Shown: positions 11,568 through 22,642 of the stretch, in pieces | How positions within the stretch are numbered: the first letter of the stretch is position 1 | How the letters are laid out: each line of letters begins with the position of its first letter | Assembly (NCBI GenBank): GCA_036874045.1 | Contig: CM072341.1 | Location: 8,754,501-8,818,500 of the forward strand | Reading direction: 5' to 3' | Length of the DNA stretch: 64,000 bases | Source of the DNA: Cymodocea nodosa | Lineage: Eukaryota; Streptophyta; Magnoliopsida; Alismatales; Cymodoceaceae | The notes under the pieces: generated by a model | Databases searched by the model: none | What the model was told of the DNA's origin: nothing | What the model saw: the letters and a program-made list of their open reading frames with translations, nothing else | Translations under genes and position numbers: made by a program

Positions 11568-12877
11568 ACCTAAATTTTGCTAGTCCCTTAGCAAACTAAG
11601 ATCTAATTAATTGGTCTTTCTAAAAGTGCTAGAATTAATTCTTCCCCTTTGTTTTTCTTCTGTTTAGCACACAAATATATTCTGTATGTTTCAGTAATCA
11701 ACCTACAAAGATACTTAGAATATATGTAAATTACATACAAAGTATATCATCATCATATAGGTGTTAATTATATTATCGTTTGTTCTTCTTTTCATCATCT
11801 GTCATCCTGAATTTTCCAATAAGATTTCTAGAAGAAATTTCAACAACATACGAATCAAAATACAATCTAATTCAATATGATTAAGACAAGTAGAATAAAG
11901 AATTGTATCTCCATTAAACAACTTCAAAAGACAATTCCAGATTCATATTTTAGCAATTCTAGATAACAGAAAATATACTCAATTCATAAGATATCTGTAT
12001 TTCACAAAACACTTGTATCTTTTCAGAATAGTGTATGTATTTTTTTTTTTTCTTTTGTTTTTTCTTTTTCGTACTTTAAAAGTTAATTTGACAAGCTTGA
12101 ATCATACAAGAGCTTTCTAATGTACCCATGTAACGAGCTTTCAATCAACAATCCCATATCTGATTAGGATCTTAGGTTGCCAGATTTCAAGAGTCCTTGC
12201 TCAAGTCAACAATCCTTACATACCTATCTGCTCAAGTACAAAAGGCTCGTGATCAAACAAGTCAATAAACTCTCAAAATTTCCCTTTTTTTTTTTTCCAA
12301 TCAAACTACAAACACAAAACAAAACATTAATCACATACTATATATGTATGTATTTCATTAATACAGATGTAGTAAAACACCAATCTCATATAGTCCTGCT
12401 TCTATCATTTACTGAAAATATGAATCCATAACAATAAGCTCATACTTTTTCTATAGTTTAATAAGATCTACATATAAATCATTCTACAAGTTCAATCAGT
12501 CAAATTAAATGTATCTTTCATCATATGTGTTTCATTTAATCTAGAATTCATAACTCAGCTCCTTCAGGACTTTAGATAATTTATTGATTTTTCATTAAGC
12601 ATTCTGATTTCATTTTAAAATCGTGAAACTGTTAAACTCATGAAATTCAGAAAAAACATAAGATACTATATCTAGATTTACATAAATAGTAAATTCAATA
12701 GCATCTTATATAGTCTTTTAAATATAACATTCAAGTAGTTATAGTTTATAAAAATTTTACAGTCTCAATTATCGGATAGTTACAGCAAATTCATAAAAAT
12801 TTTCAATTTCCTTAAAACTTTGCAGTACCATTTTAATTCCTTTAATTAACAAACTTACATGGCTGTTACTTCAATTA
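11568..12877 (-). other. G1 3' noncoding module shared with copia C3
   Basis: No credible ORF. This block is present in G2, G3 and G4 and, diverged, in copia C3 at about 52980-53990. A core of about 200 bases (12075-12275 here) is much better conserved than its flanks. It contains two copies of GTCAACAATCC (TTGAC boxes on the other strand) and, in element sense, a good splice-donor match AG|GTATGTAAG. Confidence 0.8.
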
Positions 12878-12890
12878 CCTCCCCCCCATA
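12878..12890 (-). other. G-family internal polypurine tract
   Basis: Minus strand reads TATGGGGGGGAGG inside a context (TTGAGGACAATGCAAAAT) like that of gypsy terminal tracts. It is kept in G2 (34978), G3 (43133) and G4 (63482). It may act as a second start for plus-strand synthesis or be the relic of an older 3' end. Confidence 0.7.
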
Positions 12891-13124
12891 CCTACATTTT
12901 GCATTGTCCTCAATGTAAAAGATTTGACAATAAGTACAGTAATTGTAGCAGGCATGAATACAGTTTTGCTTGATTTAAAATTCAAGATGAGTAGTTAATT
13001 ACATACCTTATTTCATTTGTATCTCCTTCTACATATTCTGATTTTTTTTAATTCAGAAAAACATTTCATTCACAGATAAAAGCAAAATATAAAACAAAAT
13101 AACACTTAACAGATATTAATAAAT

Positions 13125-13232
13125 CAGTGTCTTGTGTGGAACCCAGGCTCCTATGCCTTTGGTGGCTCGCAAGCAAGCTAATTGGTTTCCCAGAACAGAT
13201 ACCAACAAACTAGATTGATATTTTGTTTTTTT
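13125..13232 (-). other. Conserved noncoding block downstream of F-box
   Basis: About 105 bases starting AATCAGTGTCTTGTGTGGAA on the plus strand recur at about 35293, 43375 and 63723. The differences are almost only transitions. In element-sense RNA there are short inverted repeats such as GGCTTGCTTGTGAGCC. The role is unknown; a 3' processing or structured RNA element is possible. Confidence 0.6.
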
Positions 13233-13288
13233 TTTCTTTTACTCACAAATGTAGAATACACACAACATTAAACACACAAAATCACAGC

Positions 13289-14428
13289 TTAAGAACATGA
13301 TTGAAAAATAGAAACAAATGGAATAAACGTGTCAATCCAAGCAAACTTTTTAGGCATAGTTCTTCTTGCTATTAATTCTGTTTTAATGCAGTTCTTGTTC
13401 CTTCTTAATTTGTAAACATGTAATATATTATAAATTCCAAATACAAGTGTATTACCATTAATGATATGAAATGCAGAAAGGGATCCTTTTTGGTTCCAAG
13501 GTAATGTAGCAGTTTCTATTTCTACATCTATTTCAATATACTCCTCTTCCCACTTCCATTCATTTATGTCTTCCATAATCCATATTTGAAATTTCATCAG
13601 TTCATCCCACCATCTTATCAGACATAAAGTAGGATCATCTTCTTCATTATACCACATTCCTATTTGAATTTTATTAAATTCTGCAGATGGTGGTTTAGCT
13701 ATTTCACTCGGTATAGGTAAAATTTCTATATATTCATCATAACTGTCTATACTCACTATGTATAAATAAGATCCATATGCTATTGATATCTCTGTGACTA
13801 GATATATATATCCATCAAGTATGACATGTGTTTGGTTAATTAATGATTTCTGTCCTAGATATATCATAATATTTTCATTCCAAGATCTATTTTGAAAATT
13901 ATACACACTTAAGTGTAAATCTTCACCCCAATTTCCTGTAGGTCTCCAATAATATAATTTTTCAGGAATTGTAGAATTTTTATCAGAAAATATTAAAGCT
14001 GACCCACAATTTACAGTTGGTGCTTCAAATCTATTAGGTCTTCCTATATTCCATTCTTCTCCTGTTATAGGATTTCTTATCAAAATATCAGGTAATAATA
14101 AACTTGCATACATTGGTCTCGTCTTGTATATGATTAATCCTTCATCTATCCCCATAATATGATTTATTCCTTCTAATGCATTGGGTGGAATTCCAATAGT
14201 TTCTTCCATAGCAAGATATTCATTGTTAATTGAACTACGATTAAATGAACTCCATATGAATCTATCTCTAATCTTAGTCATTTTTGCAGCTTGTAGTCCT
14301 TGAAAATATTTTTCTTCAATACAGTCTTTAATTTCCTTTGATACACAACACAGCCTGCACAGATCTTTAGTTGACAAGTTACTCAGTACTTCCCTTAGTG
14401 CATCCAATGGTAATTGCATCAATTCCAT
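13289..14428 (-). CDS. F-box protein carried by gypsy element G1
   Basis: An intact, intronless 379-codon ORF. The F-box lies at about residues 4-48 (LPLDALREVLSNL, then DLCRLCCVSKEIKDC). The rest resembles an F-box-associated domain, with IRNPITGEEWNIGRPN near residue 130 and several Trp-rich strands. F-box proteins join SCF ubiquitin ligases through SKP1, and the C-terminal part picks the target, which is unknown here. The gene has the same sense as the element and lies between gag and the 3' region. About a dozen Trp codons are each one transition from stop, yet none is broken, while the neighbouring gag and ORF3 carry many stops. Related copies lie in G2 (broken) and G4 (cut by the window). 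It could be a captured host gene. Confidence 0.88.
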   Translation of the reverse strand: MELMQLPLDALREVLSNLSTKDLCRLCCVSKEIKDCIEEKYFQGLQAAKMTKIRDRFIWSSFNRSSINNEYLAMEETIGIPPNALEGINHIMGIDEGLIIYKTRPMYASLLLPDILIRNPITGEEWNIGRPNRFEAPTVNCGSALIFSDKNSTIPEKLYYWRPTGNWGEDLHLSVYNFQNRSWNENIMIYLGQKSLINQTHVILDGYIYLVTEISIAYGSYLYIVSIDSYDEYIEILPIPSEIAKPPSAEFNKIQIGMWYNEEDDPTLCLIRWWDELMKFQIWIMEDINEWKWEEEYIEIDVEIETATLPWNQKGSLSAFHIINGNTLVFGIYNILHVYKLRRNKNCIKTELIARRTMPKKFAWIDTFIPFVSIFQSCS

Positions 14429-14495
14429 TTGTCGATTCTATATAACACAAACAAAAATTTAGCAGAGACAAAAATTAACATAACTACTGCACACC

Positions 14496-14558
14496 CTAGT
14501 GGAGTTAAGGCAAAACTCAACGGAATAAGTTCGTTGAGTTAAGGACTGACTCTACGAT
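14496..14558. promoter_or_regulatory. Palindromic half-site array upstream of F-box
   Basis: Half-sites GTGGAGTTA, AACTCAACGGA, TCGTTGAGTTA and GACTCTACGA alternate in opposite orientations 70-130 bases before the F-box start. G2 keeps the array at 38951-39013, at the same distance. A promoter role is inferred from position only. Confidence 0.55.
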
Positions 14559-14617
14559 ACTATTAACTATAAATAAAAACATATATATACACAAATAGTT
14601 GCTTCAGATATGCTACT

Positions 14618-15960
14618 TCATTCAGCTATCCTCCTAGAAGGGGTATCAATTTCATTAACCGTTTTATTGATAGGATTAGGTATTGCTTGTATTGGCAATC
14701 CTCCAATAGGTCTACCTTCCATTGGTTCCTTCTGTCTAAGTGGTATATTTCTATTCTAATTTTGAATTGTAGCATTTCCAAATACAAAATCTAGACGATT
14801 GTTTAATTGTTGGATTGTCTTTTCTAATTTCTCTATTCTAGATCCTTGTTCAATTAATGCTTCATAACTTATGTTCTTCTCATTTATATTTTCTCCTCCC
14901 TAAAAATTGTTGTTTCTCCAAGATAAATTCGAGTGATTTCTCCAATTAGGATTATAAGAATTTCCCAAGTTATCTCTCTGGTTTCTAGCATAAATAATAT
15001 CTAAATCAGTTATGTTTGCATTCTTTTCTGCTAGCTTTTGATTTAATGATAAATCTTCTATTTTCTTTGTTAATTCATTTAATTTCACCTCAAGCATTGT
15101 ACTTGAATCTATTTCATGCATTCCTCTTGGCAATATTTTTTATCTGCAATAACTTCAGCCAAATTTTTCCACTGTGTAGTTCTTTTTATAAAGTTTTCTA
15201 AATATGCCCATGCTTCTTCACTACATAACTTTAAAAATCCATTTTGACAAGTAGATTCTAATAAAGATTTCGTTGAAACATCTATGCCTTCATAAATTAT
15301 ACCTATTAATTGTGCTTTACTCATTGCATGATGTGGACATTGAGTTAGTAAATCTTTAAATCTTTCAAAATATTTCTAAAATGATTCACCTTGTTTTTGG
15401 CTACACATTAATATTTCTTTCTTCTTTTTAATCGTTTGATGTGTTAGATAATATTTTTTCAAAAAAATAGAGCAAAATTTAGTCCATGTAGAAATTGAAT
15501 TAGGCGATAGAGTATATAATCATCTCTTAGCTATGTCTTTTAAAGAAAAAGGGATATATCTAAGTTTAATAGCATCTATACTCATGTTCATCATTTTCAT
15601 CATTTGACAAACTTCGTTAAATTCTCTAAGGAAATAATAGGCATCCTCTCTTTCTAATCCATGAAAATGTGGCAATTGACTAATATAATTAGATTTCAGT
15701 TCAAACCTATTTCCCTCAAAGTTTGGCAATCGAATACATGAAGGTTCATCAACTAATTTAGGATACAGAATCTCTCCTAATGGTTTTTCTACTGGAGCAG
15801 CCATTTCTACGTTCTCTTTTAAAGAAATGTTAGCAACACCCCAAAGAATTTCGTTAAAGTTCAGTTCAGAAAATTTTTTAGTACTCCTCTGCATTGAAAA
15901 TTCCTGGGTAGGTGTTCTTACTAATCGTTTACTGCTTAGAGAACGGGTCCATGTGCTCAT
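14618..15960 (-). pseudogene. G1 gag core, located downstream of integrase
   Basis: Gypsy-type capsid gene of about 447 codons. It starts MSTWTRSLSS and contains the plant retrotransposon gag signature: FELKSNYISQLPHFHGLERE, AYYFLREFNEVCQMMKM, then LSPNSISTW and a KYFERFKDLLTQCPHH block. The C-terminal part holds NPNWRNHSNLSWRNNNF, which in Athila-like gag follows the zinc knuckle. The knuckle itself is missing here and lies in the 5' ORF at 24 kb. The gene is broken by TGA at the KR-LYTL site (about 15520), TAG in the SFWK motif (about 15375), a one-base loss near 15135 and TAG near 14897. G3 (43660-45002) lines up throughout and shares the TGA. Confidence 0.85.
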
Positions 15961-16310
15961 AAATAAATAGCAGAAGATTAATTACATACCAGTCTGAAGC
16001 TTTCCATTCAATAAATATTTGTTGTTGGATGAAGTTGAATCAGCTGCTTCTCCTTCCAGTTCCTCCAACGCATTATCCTTTCTTTTAAAAGTGCTGGTAA
16101 CTCATAAATAACATTCTGCTTTATATATGTACTGCATATTCATAAAGTGAATAAATCTCGTTGCAAGAACATGTCTTTCAACGTGCATCATGGTTCCTAC
16201 TTTTATGGGTACGTGTACCACTACTAATTTCAAATTTTGGTAACTACTAAATCGACGAAGTTTCGTTCATGGTTAAAAGAATAACTGTTCTGCTTAATCC
16301 ACGAACTAAC

Positions 16311-16472
16311 CTCGTTGAGTTATAGATAACTCAACAGAATACAGTCGGTTACTGTTGCTAACTCCATGGACTAACTTCGTTGAGTTACTGATAACTCAAC
16401 GGAGTGACCTTATATTATATTACTGACCTCGTGGAGTTACGTTTAACTCAACGGACTTACTTCATTGAGTTA
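16311..16472. promoter_or_regulatory. Palindromic half-site array upstream of gag
   Basis: Three near-perfect inverted pairs of the form TCGTTGAGTTA, four bases, TAACTCAACGGA lie at about 16312, 16377 and 16429, and a further half-site ends at 16472. They are 350-510 bases before the gag start. G3 keeps the array at 45352-45516. From 16473 to 16906 I see only AT-rich spacer. Confidence 0.6.
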
Positions 16473-16906
16473 ACACTTGGCAACTTCTAAGTTTTATTCT
16501 CGTAAGTATCTCTCTGTTTTTTTTTCTTTTTCATTCTACTAATTGAAATAAAGTTAAATCTATGTCATTAATGCATCATTCTAATTAAAATACGTTTAAA
16601 TCTGAACATTATATAAAGATTTAACTTGCAGGTCATTTTATGTTATGCAGAATTTACATTTTACCTTACAACATGCAGAAATTTTTAAGCATTTATCTTG
16701 TCATTCAGCAAATTGTAAATATGTTAAACATTCTTTCATAATATTTCACAAATTACATAATATTCAAAAAATTCCATTCATTTTACATCCAAAACACGTA
16801 TGAAAATTGCATCTGAAAAAGTTACATTCATTAATATGAATCAATTACATTACAAGTACATCATACAATTTCATACAATTTTACACAAGTAGACGAACAA
16901 TACAAT

Positions 16907-19043
16907 TTAATCTCTATGCCTAAGTTCATCTACTTCCTTTTGGAGTTTTTCTAATTGATTAATCCTCTCTACTGCTCCTGTAATTCCTCTAGAAGGTACA
17001 GCTAGTTCTGTAGCTACAAAATTTCTGTATTCTTTCACTAAAATGGTTCTAGATCTGATCCTTTTTTATGTCGATTTTGTGAAATCAATATAGTCCACCA
17101 TCAGCAGTGGAATCAAATCTCCATAAAATAATTTCTTTTTCACTACTTTTAGCTTGGAGATAAAAACTGCAGACCAATTTATTTGAATCTTATTTGCAAC
17201 TGCATATGTGGCCCATTTGACAAATTGACTTAATTCTATGTCATGGCCCTGTCATTGATAGACATTCTTAATCAGAATGTTAGCTACTATGTGTGCTTTA
17301 CCATTTAAATGCTTTAATCTGTTTAATAATGGCACACCAGGATTGATAGCTAAACAATCCTTAATTTGCTGTTCTGTCAACTCGACTGCAGTTGTATCTT
17401 CCAAACTTTTTATTCCTTCATTCTTTAAACCAAAAATGTTGTGGAGAAGCTTTGGTGTTATATGTACATCAGCTTCCTCCATGTTTGAAATTAATCCTCC
17501 TTCTCCTTCTCTTAAATTTGCATAAAAACAGGGCACTAAATTCTCATATACTACATGCCCTCTTTCCTGAGAAATGAATTGTAGTAGACCTTAGAATTCA
17601 AATAAATCTTTGATTTCTTGCATTCCATCCCAATTTACTGGTCTACTGTAAATAATGTCGTAACCCCTTATTTCTTGGTATTTGGTATAAGCTTCCTAAC
17701 TACAAAAATGAACTTCATTCAAAATTGTTGTTTCAGTTGGGTTAGGAAGGTGACTTTGTTGTCCTAGAGGGTTTGCTCTTGCTCTTCCTCTTCTATAAGC
17801 TGCATTTGAACATTCTCTACAGATTCTTGAATTTTTGTTTCTGTTTGTGGTGGTGAGCTGGTAGAACTCTCCACTCTGTCTTGAATTCTCTCCATAAATT
17901 ACTGAAGAGTTCTTGTTCTTCAGTGGAATCTGTAAAATTATTTTTGTGCAAATGGCTTCTTTCAGCCTCTTCATTTTCTACTCTTTCTTTTTCCTCCTAA
18001 GTACCAATCTGTTCTGTTACTGTTCTTTCTGATTCTGTAACAGATTGGGATGGAGTCACAGGCAATTCAGTTTCTACCCTAATTTCTGTTTCTTCTTGTA
18101 CAGGCTGTAGACTAATTTCAGCCTGATTTTCTTCTTTTCTTTGCTTCTGCTGCTGTAGCTCCTCCTGCTCCTCCTCAAAATTGGATAGCAGTTTAATAAA
18201 AATTTGCTCCACAGGCCCTATAAAAATTGGTACTTCAGATTTAATTTCCTCATATTTAGGCACTTTTTCTTTTCCTTTCTTTTTTCTGATTAGTTGTGCC
18301 TGTTCTTCCTCTTCATCTTCTGAAATTAAATCTACAAAAGTAGGCTCTGTAGGCCTTCAAGCCACAAGTACTGGCTCCTCCTATTTAACTTTTTTTATAA
18401 CTACTGGTCTCGAAGGACCAGCCTCTCCTGCAGCACTTGATTTAGTTGCTGCCTGATACTGTTCAACTTTTATTTTGTACTGGGCCCTTATCCTTTTTTT
18501 GACCCTTTTTTTCTTAATGGCATCATATAAAATATGTGCCTCAGCCGTAGCTATCTCTTGAGTATCACCTTGGTCTCTTGCTGTCTTGACCAAGCTAGCA
18601 AATTCTTTCTCTTCTTCTTCACTTCTCGGCCAAGCAAATGCAACTCATGGCAATGGCTCTGTTGGCTGAACTAGAGGTCCTGATTGTTGTTCCTCAGGAA
18701 CAAGTCTTTCAACAGTTGGTTCCTCCTATTCTTCAGTTGCCTCTTCTTCATTTTCTTACCTTTCTTGCTCCCATATCGCCCATCTAGCTCGTCTACAGAT
18801 TCATCTTTTGAACCAGAGCTGGGACTTACGTTGGATTAATTCTAGGGCTACTTCATTGTTTGGTTGTATCTTTCCTTCTTTACTTACTACAATTTCAGTT
18901 GCCACTCTAATTCGTGTCTCCATTATCTATGGTATTTGTATTTCTAACGCAACCAAAACTTTCCTCAAGTTAAAGAGTTCTGATTCTACCTTTATAGCTC
19001 TTTCTCTCTTGTTGTAATCCTGATCTTCTACCGCATGTGCCAT
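16907..19043 (-). pseudogene. G1 ORF3, related to ORF3 of copia C3
   Basis: Accessory gene of about 710 codons lying after pol. The N-terminal half is Glu/Lys/Gln-rich and low in complexity. The C-terminal half is globular and matches C3 ORF3 block by block: EIKDLFEF, then CFYANLREG, FGLKNEG, LNGKAHIVANIL, GHDIE, NKIQINWSAVF and KLFYGD. The FYANL and GLKNEG motifs resemble the plant family annotated as putative plant transposon protein, found with Athila-like elements. That name rests on my memory of the family and is tentative. The start at 19043 follows a motif array. It is broken by at least eight stops, mostly TAG, and a frameshift near 17970. The last 0.4 kb also survives in G3. Confidence 0.75.
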
Positions 19044-19295
19044 TCTTTAGATTCCTTTAGAAACTATGCGGTGTCCACTGCCTCTTCCCAGAATTCAGGC
19101 GTCATCTTCCTCATCGTGGAGTTACACAGCAACACAGAATCGCTCTGATTTCTACTATTCTAGATTCTAAATGATTTGCCGGATAATGCCCCCAAAACCC
19201 TAGTTTTTAGTTTAAATAAGCCCTAAGTTTAGGCAAGTAATCGGGTCATTTCCCGATCCAACTATTGTTATTTCATTTGTGGACTTAGCTATAGT

Positions 19296-19393
19296 ACTCC
19301 GTTGAGTTACAGTTAACTCAATAGAATAAGCTCGTTGACTAACTCAAGACTCAATGGAGTAAGCTCGTTGAGTTAAGCGTAACTCAACGGACT
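19296..19393. promoter_or_regulatory. Palindromic half-site array upstream of ORF3
   Basis: Inverted pairs CCGTTGAGTTA/TAACTCAATAGA and TCGTTGAGTTA/TAACTCAACGGA, each with a four-base spacer, lie 250-350 bases before the ORF3 start. C3 has a comparable array before its own ORF3. Confidence 0.55.
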
Positions 19394-19546
19394 CCTCGTA
19401 CAAGCAAATATAATAATAAAAATATTACAAATAATAGTTTTTCTATTTTTTTACTGGTTTAACCGATATTATGTTTCGGTCAGACCTAAAATTTTATTTA
19501 TTATTTATTTTTTTTATTTTTTTCTTTTAGTTGAACTGCAACGATT

Positions 19547-19597
19547 TTTATATTTTATATATATATATATATTAATATTTTTTTTATATATATATAA
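19547..19597. repeat. AT-rich (TA)n tract
   Basis: A run of TA dinucleotides with short T-runs lies just after the pol stop in element sense. Confidence 0.8.
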
Positions 19598-19617
19598 ACA
19601 TAAAAATTGATTTCGTA

Positions 19618-22584
19618 CTAAGTAAAGCTCAAGTAGTCCTCTACTCTCACTTCTTCTATAATTCGAAAGGAGCTTTTTGATATTTTCAGAATAGGTTTCA
19701 GTCTTTGTCCATTTACTTTAAATATATTTTAATTTTTAGGATTTTCAATTTCAATAGCTCAATAAGGATAAATATTTCAAACTATGTATGGTCCTGCCCA
19801 TCTAGATCTTAATTTTCCTGGATGGTTATGGAGTCTAGCCATATAAAGATATACTTCTTGTCCTATTTCAAAGCTTTTTGGAATAATTTTTCTATCATGC
19901 CAAAATTTAATTTTTTCTTTTTCTCTTACAGTCTTCGAATAAGCTTCATTTCTAAATTCTTCTAATTCAATTAATTACAGTTTTCTATTTTCAGCAGCTT
20001 AATTTAAATTAGTGTTCAGAGTTTTTAATGCCCAATAAGCTTTATGTTCTATTTCAATAGGTAAATGACAACTTTTTCCATATACTAGCCTAAAAGGTGA
20101 CATGCCTAAGCTCGTTTTATAAGCAGTTCTATAAGCCCAAAGTGCATCTATCAATCTATTAGCCCAATCTGTTCTAGTAGGATTTACTACTTTTTCTAAG
20201 ATTAATTTAATTTGTTTGTTTGCACTTTCTACTTGTCCACTTGTTTGCAGATGATATGATGTTGCAATTTTGTGGTTTACTCCATATTTCTTCATTAAGG
20301 CTTCAAAATTTCTATTACAGAAATGAGTTCCTCTATCACTGATAATAGCTTTAGGTATTCCAAATCTGGCAAATATATTTGTTCTTATAAATTGTATTAC
20401 CACTTTGTTATCATTAGTTTTTGTAGGAATAACTTCTATCCATTTAGATACATAATCCAACCCCAACAATATGTAATTAAATTGATTAGACATAGGAAAT
20501 GGACCCATAAAATCTATTCCCCACACATCAAAGATTTCAACCTCAACAATAGGATTAAGAGACATCATATTCCTCTTTGATATTCTTCCTATTTGTTGAC
20601 ATCTTAAACAACTTAAGCAATATTTATGAGCATCTTTGAATAGTGTTGGCTAATAAAACCCACATTGTAGAGTTTTTGCAGCAGTTTTCCCTGAACCAAA
20701 ATGCCCTCCACAAGCTTGATTATGACAGAAAGATAATATGCTCGGATATTCAGTTTCTGGAATACACCTCCTTAAAACCAGATCAGGACATTTCTTAAAT
20801 AAGTATGGGTCTTCCCAATAGTAATATTTTACTCTTGAGAAAAACAATTTCTTATCCTGTCTATTCCAATCCTTAGGTGTTAGACTAGTAACTAAGTAAT
20901 TAACTATGCCTGCATACCAAGGCATTGTGTTGATGGTCATTAATTGTTCATCAAGAAAATTATCCTTAATTTCAATATTTGATTTTTCTATTTGTAATCT
21001 TGATAAATGATCTGCTACTACATTCTCACAACCTTTTTTATCTTTAATTTCTAGATCAAATTCTTGCAATAATAATATCCATCGGATCAATCTAGGTTTA
21101 GTTTCTTTTTTCTTTATTAGATGTTTTAGAGTTGAATGATCCGTGTATACTATTACTTTAGCTCCAATCAAATATGATCTAAACTTTTCTAAAGCAAACA
21201 CAACAGCTAATTATTCTTTTTCAGTAGTTGTGTAATTAACTTGAGCATCATTTAAGGTTTTGCTTGCATAATGAATCACTCTAGGAGATTTTTCTATCTT
21301 CTGTCCTAATACTGCTCCTACAGCAAAATCAGAAGCATCGCACATTAATTCAAATGGATGGTTCCAATCAGGTGCTTGAATTATAGGAGTTGAAATTAAG
21401 CTAGTCTTAAGTCTGAAAAATGCTTCCTTACAATTTTTATCAAAGTTAAATGGGACATCTTTTAATAGATTAGTTAAAGGTCTAGCTATTTTGTTAAAGT
21501 CTTTAATAAATCTTCTATAAAAACCAGCACGTCCTAGAAATGATCTAATATCTTTTACTGATTTAAGTTCTGGTAGATTAGAAATTACTTCTATTTTAGC
21601 TTTATCTACTTCCAACCCTTTCTTAGAAACAACATGCCCTAAGACTATTCTTTGTTTAACCATGAAGTGACATTTTTTCCAATTTAAAACCAGATTTTTC
21701 TCCACACAACATTTTAATATTAAGTCTAAATTTTTTAAACAAACTTCATATGAGTTGCCATATACAGTAAAATCATCCATAAATATTTCTAAGAAATCTT
21801 CAGTCATTCTAGTAAATATGCCTTGCATACACCTTTGAAAGGTAGCTAGCACATTGCATAATCCGAATGGCATTCTCTTAAAAGAATAAGTTCCATTAGG
21901 ACAGGTGAAAGTTGTTTTCTCTTGATCCTCTAATGCTACTGGAATTTGATTATACCCTGAATACCCGTCTAGTAAATAAAAATATTCTTGCCCTGCTAAT
22001 CTTTCCAGCATTTGATCTATAAAAGGTAAGGGAAAATGATCTTTCTTAGTTACAGCATTCAGCTTTCTATAGTCTATACATACTCTCTAGCCTGATTGAA
22101 TTCTAGTAGGTATCAAGTCTTGACTTTCATTCCTAATAACTATTAATCCTGATTTCTTGGGAACTACATGGATTGGACTAACCCACGAGCTATCAGAAAT
22201 CAGATAAATTATGTCATTATCTAACCATTTAACTATTTCCTTCCTAACTACTTCTTTAAGGTTTGGATTTAATCTCCTCTCAGGAATTCTAACAGGTTTA
22301 GCATTCTCTTCTAAATATATGTGGTGACAGCATAAAGTTGAACTTGACCCTTTTATATCAGTCATAGTCCATCCTATTGCTTCTTTATAACTTTTTACTA
22401 CATCTTTTAATTTAGCTATTTGATCCTCTTTTAAATCTAAAGCAATAATGATTGGACAGGTTCGTTTATCTTCCATAAATATATAGGTTAATTCAGGAGG
22501 TAAATGTTTTAATTCTAAATGCTGCCCATCAGAAGCTAGAGCTCCTAATTGAACATCATCATCTTTGAAATGAATTTCTTCCAA
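19618..22584 (-). pseudogene. G1 pol: RT-RNase H-integrase
   Basis: One frame runs from 22584 to the stop at 19618 with only point-mutation stops. The RT fingers and palm include IDYRKL-like remains near 22070, KRMPFGLCNVLATFQRCM and the active site FMDDFTVYG near 21780. RNase H of gypsy type includes FELMCDASDFAVGAVLGQ, then YTTTEKE and [10 protein letters not shown]. The integrase zinc finger is seen as [15 protein letters not shown]. The core has [20 protein letters not shown] and [12 protein letters not shown], giving the D,D,E triad. The C-terminal region ends in FKVNGQRLKP, typical of the plant gypsy integrase tail. In-frame stops lie near 22087, 21208, 20650 and between 19998 and 19700. 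Most replace Trp codons of relatives. G3 keeps a 460-bp piece. Confidence 0.92.
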
Positions 22585-22642
22585 ATCTCCTTCTATATTT
22601 ATGCTTTCACTTTCTTCTAAAATTTTAGAATTGATTTGCCTA

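Noticed and set aside
13289..14428. F-box gene as an ordinary host gene caught between transposons
   Set aside because: It lies between the LTRs of G1, in sense, at the same position in G2 and G4, with the same flanking spacer and motif array. It belongs to the element family, whatever its ultimate origin.
18181..18456. Plus-strand Ser-rich ORFs over the ORF3 region
   Set aside because: They are shadows of the Glu/Lys-rich minus-strand ORF3; the poly-Ser and poly-Phe arise from its codons read backwards.
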